The position numbers and the translations under genes were made by a program. A DNA stretch of 64,000 bases, taken from NCBI GenBank assembly GCA_002083615.1, contig MSXO01000014.1, positions 55,471 to 119,470 of the forward strand. Direction: 5' to 3'. Below are positions 54,135 to 62,042 of this stretch, piece by piece (the first letter of the stretch is position 1; every line of letters begins with the position of its first letter). The notes beneath the pieces were generated by a model that saw only the letters and a program-made list of their open reading frames with translations, made no database searches and had not been told where the DNA came from. Source of the stretch: Proteobacteria bacterium ST_bin11. GTDB taxonomy: Bacteria; Pseudomonadota; Gammaproteobacteria; Methylococcales; Methylomonadaceae.

Positions 54135-56360
54135 ATGAAAAGAATGCTTATCAACGCCACGCAGGCCGAAGAGCTGCGGGTGGCATTGGTAGATGGTCAG
54201 AAACTCTATGATTTCGACATCGAAGTTCCGTCAAAAGAACAAAAAAAATCCAATATTTATAAAGGTATCATCACCCGGGTAGAACCCAGCCTCGAAGCCG
54301 CTTTCGTTAATTACGGCGCGGAAAAACACGGTTTCCTGCCATTCAAGGAAATCGCCCCCGAATACAGAACTGGCGATAACGAAGAAGGCAAATCGTCCAA
54401 ATCCAATATTCGCGAAGGTCAGGAAATCGTTGTTCAGATTGAAAAAGAAGAGCGCGGCAACAAAGGCGCGGCGCTAACGACCTACATCAGTCTGGCCGGC
54501 ACCTATCTGGTGTTGATGCCGAACAACCCGAAAGCTGGGGGTATTTCCCGCCGTATCGAAGGCGACAACCGCAGCGAGTTGCGTGAAACCATGGCCGCGC
54601 TGGAAATACCGGACAGCATGGGCTTGATCATCCGCACCGCCGGCTCCGACAAAAACGTCGAGGAGCTGCAGTGGGATTTGAACTACCTGCTGCAACTTTG
54701 GGAAGCCATCGACCGCTCCAGCAGTGAACAAACCGCGCCCTTCCTGATTTTCCAGGAAAGCAATGTGATCATCCGCGCCTTGCGCGATCACTTGCGCGGC
54801 GACATCGACGAGATCCTGATCGACCAGGAAGGCGCCTTCAAACTGGTGCATAACTTCCTGAAACAGGTGATGCCGCACAATCTTCACAAGGCCAAACTGT
54901 ATCAGGACAGCGTACCGCTGTTCAGTCGCTACCAGATCGAAACCCAAATCGAAATGGCCTATCGCCGCGAAGTGTCTCTGCCGTCCGGCGGCTCTATCGT
55001 CATTGATCACACCGAGGCCTTAACTTCGGTTGACATCAACTCGGCGCGCGCTACCAAAGGCAGCGACATCGAAGAAACCGCGTTGAACACCAACCTGGAA
55101 GCGGCCGACGAAATCGCCCGTCAACTACGCTTACGCGACTTGGGCGGTTTGTTCGTTATCGATTTCATCGACATGATGTCGAACAAAAATCAACGTGAAG
55201 TGGAAAACCGCTTGCGCGATGCCCTGAAAATCGACCGTGCCCGCATCCAGACCGGTCGCATTTCCCGTTTCGGTTTAATGGAAATGTCCAGACAACGTCT
55301 GCGTCCCTCCCTGGGCGATTCCACGCAACTGACTTGCCCACGCTGCAAAGGCCAGGGCACCATTCGTAACGTCGAATCCGTCACGTTGGCCGTCTTACGC
55401 TTGATCGAAGAAGAAGCGATGAAAAAAGGCACTGAACGGGTCATCGCCCATCTGCCTATCGATTGCGCAACCTTCCTGCTCAACGAGAAACGTGCTGCCA
55501 TTCAGGAAATAGAAACCAGACTGCAAGTCAGCATTATCGTCCTGCCCAGCAAACATTTGGAAACCCCGGCCTACGACATTGAGCGCATCAAATCCGCAGT
55601 CGAAGGCAGCGAAGAAAAAGCCAGCCATTTGCATATCAAGGAAGAAGACATCATGGTTCCGGAATTTGCGCGGCAAGCCGGCCCCAAAGCGGAAAAAGCC
55701 GCGATTAAGGAATTTTTGCCGGATTCCCCTGCTCCGGTACAAAGCAAAAAAACCTCTGCCGGTTTGATTCAACGTTTCTGGCAACGTCTGGTCGGGGCCA
55801 GCAAAGCGGCGGAAAGTGCTGAAGCGACGGAAAAAAGTAGCGATGACAAACCCAGGTCCGGCAGAAACAATCGCCGGGACCGTGGTGATCGCGGCGACAG
55901 AGGCGAACGGTCAGCATCAGGCCGTAACAGCAACCGCCGTAACAATAATCGTCGCCCGCCCAACAGCCAGGCAAACACAGACGCGACCGGCAGTGCGCCA
56001 GCCGCAGTAGAGCCGAAACAAGCTGTAGCGAATGACCAAGACAATGCCGGCGACACCTCGGCAATCGCCAAGAGAGAAAACGGCGGCCAAGAACGCAGCC
56101 GCCGCAGTCGTAGCCGCAGACGCGGCCCGCGCAATGGCGCCGAGAAACGTCCCGACCAATCTGCGGGTGGCGAATCGGGCGAAAGCAGCCCATTAGGAAA
56201 TCAAGGCAGCGAACGTCCGGCCCCTACCCCCAGCTACTCCGAAGGCGGTGAAACTAACAGCCAACCGCGCTCTTATGATAGAGAGTTCGCCGAGCGCAGC
56301 AGCAATCGCAACACTGAAACAACGCCAGAACCTATCAGCCGTAGCGCTAGCGAAGACTGA
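54135..56360 (+). CDS. rne: Ribonuclease E
   Basis: RNase E is the endonuclease that starts mRNA decay and matures rRNA. The N-terminal catalytic half (1-500) has the S1 domain (IYKGIITRVEPSLEAAFVNYG), the DNase-I-like domain with VDINSARATKG and FVIDFIDMM (catalytic Asp), and the Zn-link CPRCKGQGT. The C-terminal third is disordered and Arg-rich (RNNRRDRGDRGDRGERSA, SRRSRSRRRGPRNG), as in RNA-binding AR regions. At 741 residues it is much shorter than in E. coli (1061), so the degradosome scaffold is reduced. RBS is AAGGAT, 7 bases from ATG. Confidence 0.97.
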   Translation: MKRMLINATQAEELRVALVDGQKLYDFDIEVPSKEQKKSNIYKGIITRVEPSLEAAFVNYGAEKHGFLPFKEIAPEYRTGDNEEGKSSKSNIREGQEIVVQIEKEERGNKGAALTTYISLAGTYLVLMPNNPKAGGISRRIEGDNRSELRETMAALEIPDSMGLIIRTAGSDKNVEELQWDLNYLLQLWEAIDRSSSEQTAPFLIFQESNVIIRALRDHLRGDIDEILIDQEGAFKLVHNFLKQVMPHNLHKAKLYQDSVPLFSRYQIETQIEMAYRREVSLPSGGSIVIDHTEALTSVDINSARATKGSDIEETALNTNLEAADEIARQLRLRDLGGLFVIDFIDMMSNKNQREVENRLRDALKIDRARIQTGRISRFGLMEMSRQRLRPSLGDSTQLTCPRCKGQGTIRNVESVTLAVLRLIEEEAMKKGTERVIAHLPIDCATFLLNEKRAAIQEIETRLQVSIIVLPSKHLETPAYDIERIKSAVEGSEEKASHLHIKEEDIMVPEFARQAGPKAEKAAIKEFLPDSPAPVQSKKTSAGLIQRFWQRLVGASKAAESAEATEKSSDDKPRSGRNNRRDRGDRGDRGERSASGRNSNRRNNNRRPPNSQANTDATGSAPAAVEPKQAVANDQDNAGDTSAIAKRENGGQERSRRSRSRRRGPRNGAEKRPDQSAGGESGESSPLGNQGSERPAPTPSYSEGGETNSQPRSYDREFAERSSNRNTETTPEPISRSASED

Positions 56361-56367
56361 TTAAAAA

Positions 56368-56399
56368 AGCCGGGCAGCAGTTGTAACTGCTGCCCGGCT
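56368..56399. terminator. Terminator between rne and aguB
   Basis: AGCCGGGCAGCAGTT (56368-56382) and AACTGCTGCCCGGCT (56385-56399) pair over 15 bp. An A-run precedes it, so on the minus strand the stem is followed by TTTTTT, making it the terminator of aguB; rne may also stop here. Confidence 0.85.
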
Positions 56400-56426
56400 C
56401 TCTCGACTCGCTGAAATCAATAGCGA

Positions 56427-57311
56427 TTAATCGATGAACCGTCTCTTCAAATCAGCATACTCATCTATCCGCCGATCACGCAGAAACGGCCAGATGCGTC
56501 TGACGTCCTCGCTGCGCTGCGAATCCAGCTCGGCAAATAACAACACATCCTGATTCTCGTCGGCACTGCTTAGAATCTCGCCTTGCGGACCCGCAATAAA
56601 GCTATTGCCCCAGAATTGAATGCCCGGCGCTTGATCGGGCGCAGCTTCAAAACCGATACGGTTACAGGCAATTACCGGAATCCCGTTCGCCACGGCATGG
56701 GCGCGTTGCACTGTAATCCAGGCATCGCACTGGCGTTGTTTTTCGGCAGCGTCGTCTTCCGGGTTCCAGCCGATTGCGGTCGGATAGATCAACAAATCCG
56801 CGCCGGCCAGCGCCATTAAGCGGGCAGCTTCCGGATACCATTGATCCCAGCAGATCAAAACGCCCAGCTTACCTATCGAGGTTGGGATCGGCTTAAAACC
56901 TAGGTCGCCAGGCGTAAAATAAAACTTCTCGTAAAATCCCGGATCGTCAGGGATATGCATTTTCCGGAACGTGCCGGCGATGCTGCCGTCCTTGTCAAAC
57001 ACCACCGCGGTATTGTGATACAAACCTGGCGCGCGCTTCTCGAAAATCGTCGAAACGATCACCACCTTATTGGCTTTGGCTACTTCAGCCAGCGTTTCGC
57101 ATGTCGAGCCGGGAATCGACTGCGCCAAATCAAAACAGGCCGTATCTTCGCTTTGGCAAAAATAATGATCCAGATGCAGTTCCGGCAAGACTACCAGGTC
57201 GGCGTTCTGTTCGGCGGCTTTTTCGATTTGACTGATCGAATAAGCCAGATTGGTTTCCCGGCCACGATTGCAAGGCTGTTGCACGACGCAGGCGATAATC
57301 GATTTTTTCAT
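56427..57311 (-). CDS. aguB: N-carbamoylputrescine amidase
   Basis: AguB hydrolyses N-carbamoylputrescine to putrescine, CO2 and NH3. The C-N hydrolase triad is complete: Glu in LVVLPELHLDHYF, Lys in RKMHIPDDPGFYEK, Cys in GVLICWDQWYPE. The 294-residue length and the FYEKFYFTPGDLGF block fit. It is downstream of aguA on the same strand with a 72-base gap, together a route from agmatine to putrescine. Confidence 0.96.
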   Translation of the reverse strand: MKKSIIACVVQQPCNRGRETNLAYSISQIEKAAEQNADLVVLPELHLDHYFCQSEDTACFDLAQSIPGSTCETLAEVAKANKVVIVSTIFEKRAPGLYHNTAVVFDKDGSIAGTFRKMHIPDDPGFYEKFYFTPGDLGFKPIPTSIGKLGVLICWDQWYPEAARLMALAGADLLIYPTAIGWNPEDDAAEKQRQCDAWITVQRAHAVANGIPVIACNRIGFEAAPDQAPGIQFWGNSFIAGPQGEILSSADENQDVLLFAELDSQRSEDVRRIWPFLRDRRIDEYADLKRRFID

Positions 57312-57383
57312 AAGTGGGTCGGTTTAAAGTCTAAACAAGGTGCAATAGCTACAGCAAATTGCACCGGTAAATCAGGCGAATAT

Positions 57384-58415
57384 TTAGAAATTCAACTTAA
57401 CAAATGCCGGCACCTGCATGCTGGCGCAATGCAGACTGCCGTACTGATGTACCAAAGGCCGGCAGGGTGTGGCGATGATTTCATGATTAGGAAAGCAAGA
57501 TTTCAATCGTTCTAGCGCGACCGCATCCATTGCATCTTCATATACCGGCACCAATACAGCGCCGTTGATAATCAGGAAATTCGAATAATTGGCGGGCAAC
57601 TGCTGGCCTTGTTCGTCGAAAATCGGTTTCGGCAAGGGCAACGCCACCAAACGGTAGGCTTCGCCGTTTGCGGTTTTAAAGGTCTTCAACTGCGCTTCCA
57701 TATTTTTCAAACTTTGGAAATGCGGGTCTGCGCTATCCTCACAAGCGGTGTAGGCGATGGTGTTGGCATCGCAAAACCGCGCTAGGGTATCAATGTGCGC
57801 ATCGGTATCGTCACCAGCCAGGTTACTTTGTTCGATCCACAATATCCGCTTCGCGCCAAGATAGTTTTGCAACTGACCGGTTATCGCCGCTTCCGACAAA
57901 TCTGGATTGCGGTTGGGATTGAGCAAACAGTTCTTGGTTGTTATCAAGGTACCTAGACCGTCCGATTCCACGCTGCCACCTTCCAAAACCAGGTCTAACG
58001 TTGCAGTGGGATGGCCTTTAAACACTGGATGCGCAAACAAGGCCAAATTCAGCGCGTCGTCTGCCGCATGCGGATATTTATTACCCCAGCCATTGAATCT
58101 GAAGTTAAGCAATTGCGAACTGGCTTTGGGATGCTGCCATTCCATGCTCAAAAATACCGTATCCCGCAGCCAAATATCGTTGTAATCGGCCTGCAACATA
58201 TGAATCTTTTCGTTATGTCCCAATTGAGTCTGGATATGCTGCTGATGCTCGCCGTCCTTGCAAATAATTAGCAGCGGCTGAAAACGGCTTATCGTACTTG
58301 CGACAAAATGGTAGGTGTCCTCAACCGCAGACAGATTGGTAAAGTCGCCGCTGTGATGCGGCCAAGCAATGATAACGGCTGATTGTGTTTCCCATTCTGC
58401 TGGAAAGCGAATCAT
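57384..58415 (-). CDS. aguA: Agmatine deiminase
   Basis: AguA converts agmatine to N-carbamoylputrescine. The guanidino-group-modifying pattern is clear: EWETQSAVIIAWPH, DYNDIWLRDTVFL, LEGGSVESDGLGTLITT, the AGDDTDAHIDTLARFCD His/Asp block, and a C-terminal LHCASMQVPAF with the nucleophile Cys. The 343 residues are normal. With aguB it forms the two-step agmatine pathway; a putrescine-linked polyamine economy is implied. Confidence 0.95.
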   Translation of the reverse strand: MIRFPAEWETQSAVIIAWPHHSGDFTNLSAVEDTYHFVASTISRFQPLLIICKDGEHQQHIQTQLGHNEKIHMLQADYNDIWLRDTVFLSMEWQHPKASSQLLNFRFNGWGNKYPHAADDALNLALFAHPVFKGHPTATLDLVLEGGSVESDGLGTLITTKNCLLNPNRNPDLSEAAITGQLQNYLGAKRILWIEQSNLAGDDTDAHIDTLARFCDANTIAYTACEDSADPHFQSLKNMEAQLKTFKTANGEAYRLVALPLPKPIFDEQGQQLPANYSNFLIINGAVLVPVYEDAMDAVALERLKSCFPNHEIIATPCRPLVHQYGSLHCASMQVPAFVKLNF

Positions 58416-58624
58416 GGAGTACTCCCTGGATAATGAGGCTTTGAGAAATAATCTCTTATTGTATCAACGCTGACCGGTTAAGGCCTATTCCACGGAAATT
58501 TAAATGTAATTGCAGTGAATGGAGGCGGGGTTTCAATAGGATTGTCGCTAACACCGAGAAACAAGTGAAGCGTTGTTTGCAAAGCAGGAAGGGAGAAGTA
58601 ACCGGAATGGATGATGAGCCCGCC

Positions 58625-58666
58625 GGCGGGAGATTCCACAGCCTAAACTGTGGCATCTAGCCCGCC
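58625..58666. repeat. Nested inverted repeat in a gene-poor region
   Basis: GGCGGG (58625-58630) pairs with CCCGCC (58661-58666), and within it AGATTCCACAG (58631-58641) pairs with CTGTGGCATCT (58648-58658) with one mismatch. This gives a long near-perfect hairpin of about 42 bases. A second small hairpin (CAGACT/AGTCTG) lies near 58704-58718. The whole stretch from 58416 to 59340 shows no convincing gene; two short frames (58783-58968 and 58944-59132) have no family features. Confidence 0.5.
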
Positions 58667-59340
58667 AGCCTACCGCCGATGCCGTTGACGAGGTCAGACT
58701 CGAAGTCTGTAGTCAGTCAGAAATCCCGATATTTACCGTGAGGCCGCACTAACCAAGACATCTGCCATCATTTCAGCCAATTATGAACAAAAAACGAAAC
58801 CGCGATTGCTCGGGGAATTCGACGCCACTATGCACCAATTTGAATCTTTCCGTACCCGCTCTTTACGTGGTAATTGCCCCTAACGTTCAATCCTCAGACA
58901 GGACACGCGTTGCCGCTCATTTGTTCCACTCGTCATCGACCGCTTGCGCAGTGTTAACACCGCAGTAGCGCTCTGCGGTCCATTCTGTACTTCCGGCCAA
59001 TTTTTTCAAGCGGGCATTCTGATTTTGCGGGGGATTATTGGCGCAGTTTCAACAATTAAGGCAGTAAACGAGATATCGAGAGTAACACCATATCCTTTAG
59101 ATGTGAGGGTAACGGAAATTCACTTAGACTAGCTGACGGGTAAACTCACGGACGCTACAAAGTCACCCAGCGCGGTTCGATAAGCAAGCCTGAAAGCTAC
59201 AATAGCCTTGCCGCAGACCGTTGCGGTCCATCGCTCGATCTGATTCAATGACACCACTTCGGCGGCTTACTATCTCAAATGATAAACGGACAGGAAAATC
59301 ATATGCCGATCAAAAGATTGCCTGGTAACGCTGGGTAACG

Positions 59341-59565
59341 ATGAATAGCGAGGCTAAAGGCGAATGTTGGCGCTGCGGTTACAAACTACGGCAAATCGAT
59401 TATGCATACGAGTCGAAATGCTCCGGCTGCCGCACAGCCACGCATGTTTGTCGCAATTGCGCATTCTTTAGCAACAGCGCCCTAAACAATTGCAGTGAAC
59501 CAAAAGCCAAATTGATTGCACACAAGCAACGCGCCAACAGGTGCGAATATTTCGAGGCGTTGTGA
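59341..59565 (+). CDS. Small Cys-rich zinc-ribbon-like protein, 74 aa
   Basis: Eight Cys in 74 residues: CWRCG (9-12 region), CSGC, CRNC, then C near NNCSEPKAK and C in RANRCEYFE. The C-terminal half CRNCAFFSNSALNNCSEPKA and KQRANRCEYFEAL follow a pattern seen in small conserved proteobacterial proteins (CxxC-F-x8-C-x-EP ... ANxCxYF). It probably binds one or two zinc ions. Function unknown. It stands alone in a gene-poor strip; an ATG directly follows GCTGGGTAACG. Confidence 0.6.
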   Translation: MNSEAKGECWRCGYKLRQIDYAYESKCSGCRTATHVCRNCAFFSNSALNNCSEPKAKLIAHKQRANRCEYFEAL

Positions 59566-60231
59566 TTACGGTTCACCAAACACCAAAGGTCAGGGACCAG
59601 GGCGGCATATGGTCCACCCCGTATTCTCCAGGCTACATTAGTTGCTCTATTGAAAGACTTAACCATGGATTTGCAACGCGGACAATTCCTTAAACGGAAC
59701 TTTAACCCGCTAGATTTAATGCTGAACTGCGAACGGTTAGGTCTTGCAATCAAGCATCCCTGAAAGACTTTGCTATATTTCAAGACCTGCCCCCTTGACT
59801 GTTCATCGTGATTTTCCTAAATGTGAATGCCAAATGGCGTTGCCATTGTGCAATCGGAAACATCACGAAATCCTCACTGATCTTTAAAATCAGTGTGATA
59901 CGTACTGACTCAAACATAATTCGACACAATTTCTGACTTAAATACGGCAGCGTAAGCAAGGATTTAAAAGCCAATCGCTAGATATTGTTCGTAATCTCAA
60001 AGCTAATCACTAGAGCTAACGACTTAGGTCGATGTGTGTATTTCTTCAAAATGTGAAGGTTTCTGGAAAATGTTTCCTGAAGATTTTTCTTCTTGAAATT
60101 AATTGGTAATCAGCATTTTGATCTCTCGGGCAATCCAAGTCCTTCAAACTCTGGTTAGATTCAATTCGGAATAAGTGATGGTTTTACAACTGAAATGTTT
60201 GGAGGGTTTGATCGGTGCCGGAACAGCCAAA
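59566..60231. other. Non-coding stretch, 666 bp
   Basis: No credible gene was found on either strand. Two minus-strand frames (59400-59783 and 59780-59974) lack family features and overlap the Cys-rich gene. AT-rich tracts near 60040-60110 could hold promoters, but none can be fixed. It separates the housekeeping half from the nif-associated set. Confidence 0.5.
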
Positions 60232-60672
60232 TCAATCGGCGCCGAGTTTTTTGACGATCTGTGGCTTAAAACAAAGATGGAGCAGTAATAGGCTTTGGCA
60301 ACGGTTGATCAACCAAAAGCCCGCCAACAATGTGGCTAAGGAGACTTCGGGTAAGTAATCGCTATTGTAAGGCGCGGGCAGCCAAGCTTCGGCCAATCCG
60401 ACTCCGACTAGCATGAAAATCAACGGCACTAGGTAGAGTAGCAACGATGTGAGTAACAGTTGGCTATCATCTATCGCCACCATTACTTGATCGCCGACAT
60501 GCAAGTTGATTTCGCAATCGACTGGAAACTCGCGTTTGGGGAGGACTTTTGCCAGCGTTGCGGTGCCGCAGGACTGGTGTTGCGCACAGCCGCTGCAGGC
60601 ATTGCTTTGTAGACTTTTAATCCAGGTGCGACCATCGCTAACGCGGGTAACGACGGCCGCTTCTTCGATCAT
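60232..60672 (-). CDS. rseC: SoxR-reducing system protein RseC
   Basis: The 146-residue protein has a Cys-rich N-terminal domain (SNACSGCAQHQSCG, about 25-38) and two TM helices (LLLTSLLLYLVPLIFMLVGVGL and VSLATLLAGFWLI). RseC helps the RsxABCDGE/Rnf complex reduce SoxR in E. coli. Beside a flavodoxin and nif genes it more probably supports Rnf-type electron supply to nitrogenase (inference). No rnf genes are in the window. It lies 10 bases after the flavodoxin. Confidence 0.92.
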   Translation of the reverse strand: MIEEAAVVTRVSDGRTWIKSLQSNACSGCAQHQSCGTATLAKVLPKREFPVDCEINLHVGDQVMVAIDDSQLLLTSLLLYLVPLIFMLVGVGLAEAWLPAPYNSDYLPEVSLATLLAGFWLINRCQSLLLLHLCFKPQIVKKLGAD

Positions 60673-60682
60673 GGCTCGCCTA

Positions 60683-61213
60683 TCAAGCCCAGGCTGACGA
60701 GATCGAATCCAGCCAAGCGCTGAGACGGCCTTCGCTCAGTTCTTTCTGGTTGTCTTCGTCCAATGCCAAACCCACGAACTGGTCGCCCAGCAAGGCTTTG
60801 GATTTTTTAAAGGTATATCCTTCGCTACTGGTCATACCGACGATGGTCGCGCCGGCATCGGCAAACGCATCGTACAGAAAGCCCACCGCATCGACGAAAT
60901 TGCCGGGGTAACCTTCTTGATCACCCAAACCGTAAATCGCTACGGTTTTACCGGAGAAATCGGCTCCGACCAGAGTAGGCAGAAACTCTTCCCAGCTCTC
61001 GTTATCGTGTCCGGCGCTCATGCCGGGCAGCTCGCCTTCGCCGTAAGTGGGCGAACCGACGATCAGTACGTCATAAGCCAGTAAATCGTCGACGGAGACT
61101 TTGTTGATATTGACCGGTTTGTCGGCTGCATCGCCTAACTTCGTCGCAATGGCCTTGGCCACTTTACGCGTATTCCCGGTATCGGTTCCGAAAAAAATGC
61201 CTACTTTTGCCAT
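60683..61213 (-). CDS. Flavodoxin (NifF/FldA type)
   Basis: The 176-residue protein has the FMN phosphate loop FFGTDTGNTRKVAKAIA at the N-terminus, VGSPTYGEGELPG and GLGDQEGYPGNFVDAVGFLYD, and a long-chain loop with SEGYTFKKSKAL. It belongs to the long-chain flavodoxins. Because it sits between rseC and the glutaredoxin-BolA gene in a nif-adjacent block, it is a good candidate for the electron donor to nitrogenase (NifF), though FldA-type housekeeping use cannot be excluded. The RBS is AAGGAGAC. Confidence 0.92.
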   Translation of the reverse strand: MAKVGIFFGTDTGNTRKVAKAIATKLGDAADKPVNINKVSVDDLLAYDVLIVGSPTYGEGELPGMSAGHDNESWEEFLPTLVGADFSGKTVAIYGLGDQEGYPGNFVDAVGFLYDAFADAGATIVGMTSSEGYTFKKSKALLGDQFVGLALDEDNQKELSEGRLSAWLDSISSAWA

Positions 61214-61237
61214 AGTGTTGTCTCCTTGTTAACTAGA

Positions 61238-61855
61238 TCAGATTTGAATTTGGAGTAAGCCTGGGTTAGCCGCTGGCTGAAGCGCAGCCCAAGTTGCTGG
61301 CGTGTGGGTTTTCAGCGTTACTGCGTGCAGCCGACCACTACCCAAAGGCGCGCTCAACGTCGCCATAACACCTTGATGTTGCTTGATCATGGCTTGATCG
61401 GCGAATAATTCGCTGACCACGGTGATATTTAAATCGCAGCCTGCGCCTTCGATACCGATGGTCGCGCCCGGATAGGAGGCCAAAATCAGGGCTTCCACTT
61501 CGGAATGGGTAATGGTTTGACTGGCGTCCGCAGTTTCGGCGGGCTGAACCGTCGCTTGCAATAGCGGTAACAGGGTCCCATCCTTATACATAGACTCGAC
61601 GATGTCGGCCCCGCCGACCAATTCGCCATTGATAAACACCTGCGGAAAGGTCGGCCATTTGGAAATGGAAGGCAATTTTTCACGGATAAACGGCGATTGC
61701 AATACGTTGACGTAAGCGTAAGGGACCTTGGTTTCATTCAAGATGCCGATAGTCTTCGCGGAAAAACCGCACTCCGGAGCGCTAGGTACGCCTTTCATGT
61801 AAATAATCACCGGATTTTCGGCAAGTTGTTGCAAGATTTTTTCTTTAACGCTCAT
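61238..61855 (-). CDS. CGFS monothiol glutaredoxin fused to a BolA-like domain
   Basis: Residues 1-105 are a Grx4/GrxD-type monothiol glutaredoxin with CGFS (Cys29) in GVPSAPECGFSAKT, KWPTFPQVFINGELVGGAD and IVESMYKDG. Residues about 115-195 are a BolA/IbaG-like domain (EALILASYPGATIGIEGAG; SGRLHAVTLKTHTP). Grx and BolA are normally separate proteins that bridge a [2Fe-2S] cluster between them; here they are one chain of 205 residues. In a nif neighbourhood it would deliver or sense Fe-S clusters. Grx and BolA functions are from the families; the delivery role here is inference. Confidence 0.93.
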   Translation of the reverse strand: MSVKEKILQQLAENPVIIYMKGVPSAPECGFSAKTIGILNETKVPYAYVNVLQSPFIREKLPSISKWPTFPQVFINGELVGGADIVESMYKDGTLLPLLQATVQPAETADASQTITHSEVEALILASYPGATIGIEGAGCDLNITVVSELFADQAMIKQHQGVMATLSAPLGSGRLHAVTLKTHTPATWAALQPAANPGLLQIQI

Positions 61856-61918
61856 AGTGGTTTTCTCAATTAGCTAAAATTCTTCGTAATAACTCAGTCA
61901 AAACAGCGTAAATACATC

Positions 61919-61982
61919 GTAGGCCGGATAAGCGCAGCGCATCCGGCAATCCTGGTGGATGCGCGCTGCTTTTCCACCCTAC
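61919..61982. repeat. REP-like palindrome
   Basis: GTAGG... ends with ...ACCCTAC, enclosing GCCGGATAAGCGCAGCGCATCCGGC (GCCGGAT 61923-61929, ATCCGGC 61941-61947). This is much like enterobacterial REP units in form. It lies between clpX and the glutaredoxin-BolA gene, in the strip where a promoter for the latter would be expected. Confidence 0.6.
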
Positions 61983-61999
61983 AGATCTTAAAAATCATC

Positions 62000-62015
62000 T
62001 GTCGCGACAGCGACA
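62000..62015. promoter_or_regulatory. Possible NifA upstream activator sequence
   Basis: TGT-N10-ACA is present exactly (62000-62002, 62013-62015), 145 bases upstream of the glutaredoxin-BolA start at 61855 (minus strand). The TGT-N10-ACA motif is the known NifA site. However no convincing sigma54 -24/-12 box is seen downstream, and the motif is short enough to occur by chance. Confidence 0.3.
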
Positions 62016-62042
62016 CCAACCGAAGTGTCGAAAAACAGGAAA

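Noticed and set aside
58600..58720. Thought of an integron attC site
   Set aside because: The consensus core sites (RYYYAAC/GTTRRRY) are not present and there is no integrase.
58783..58968. 61-residue frame in the gene-poor region
   Set aside because: No ribosome-binding site, no conserved features, atypical composition.
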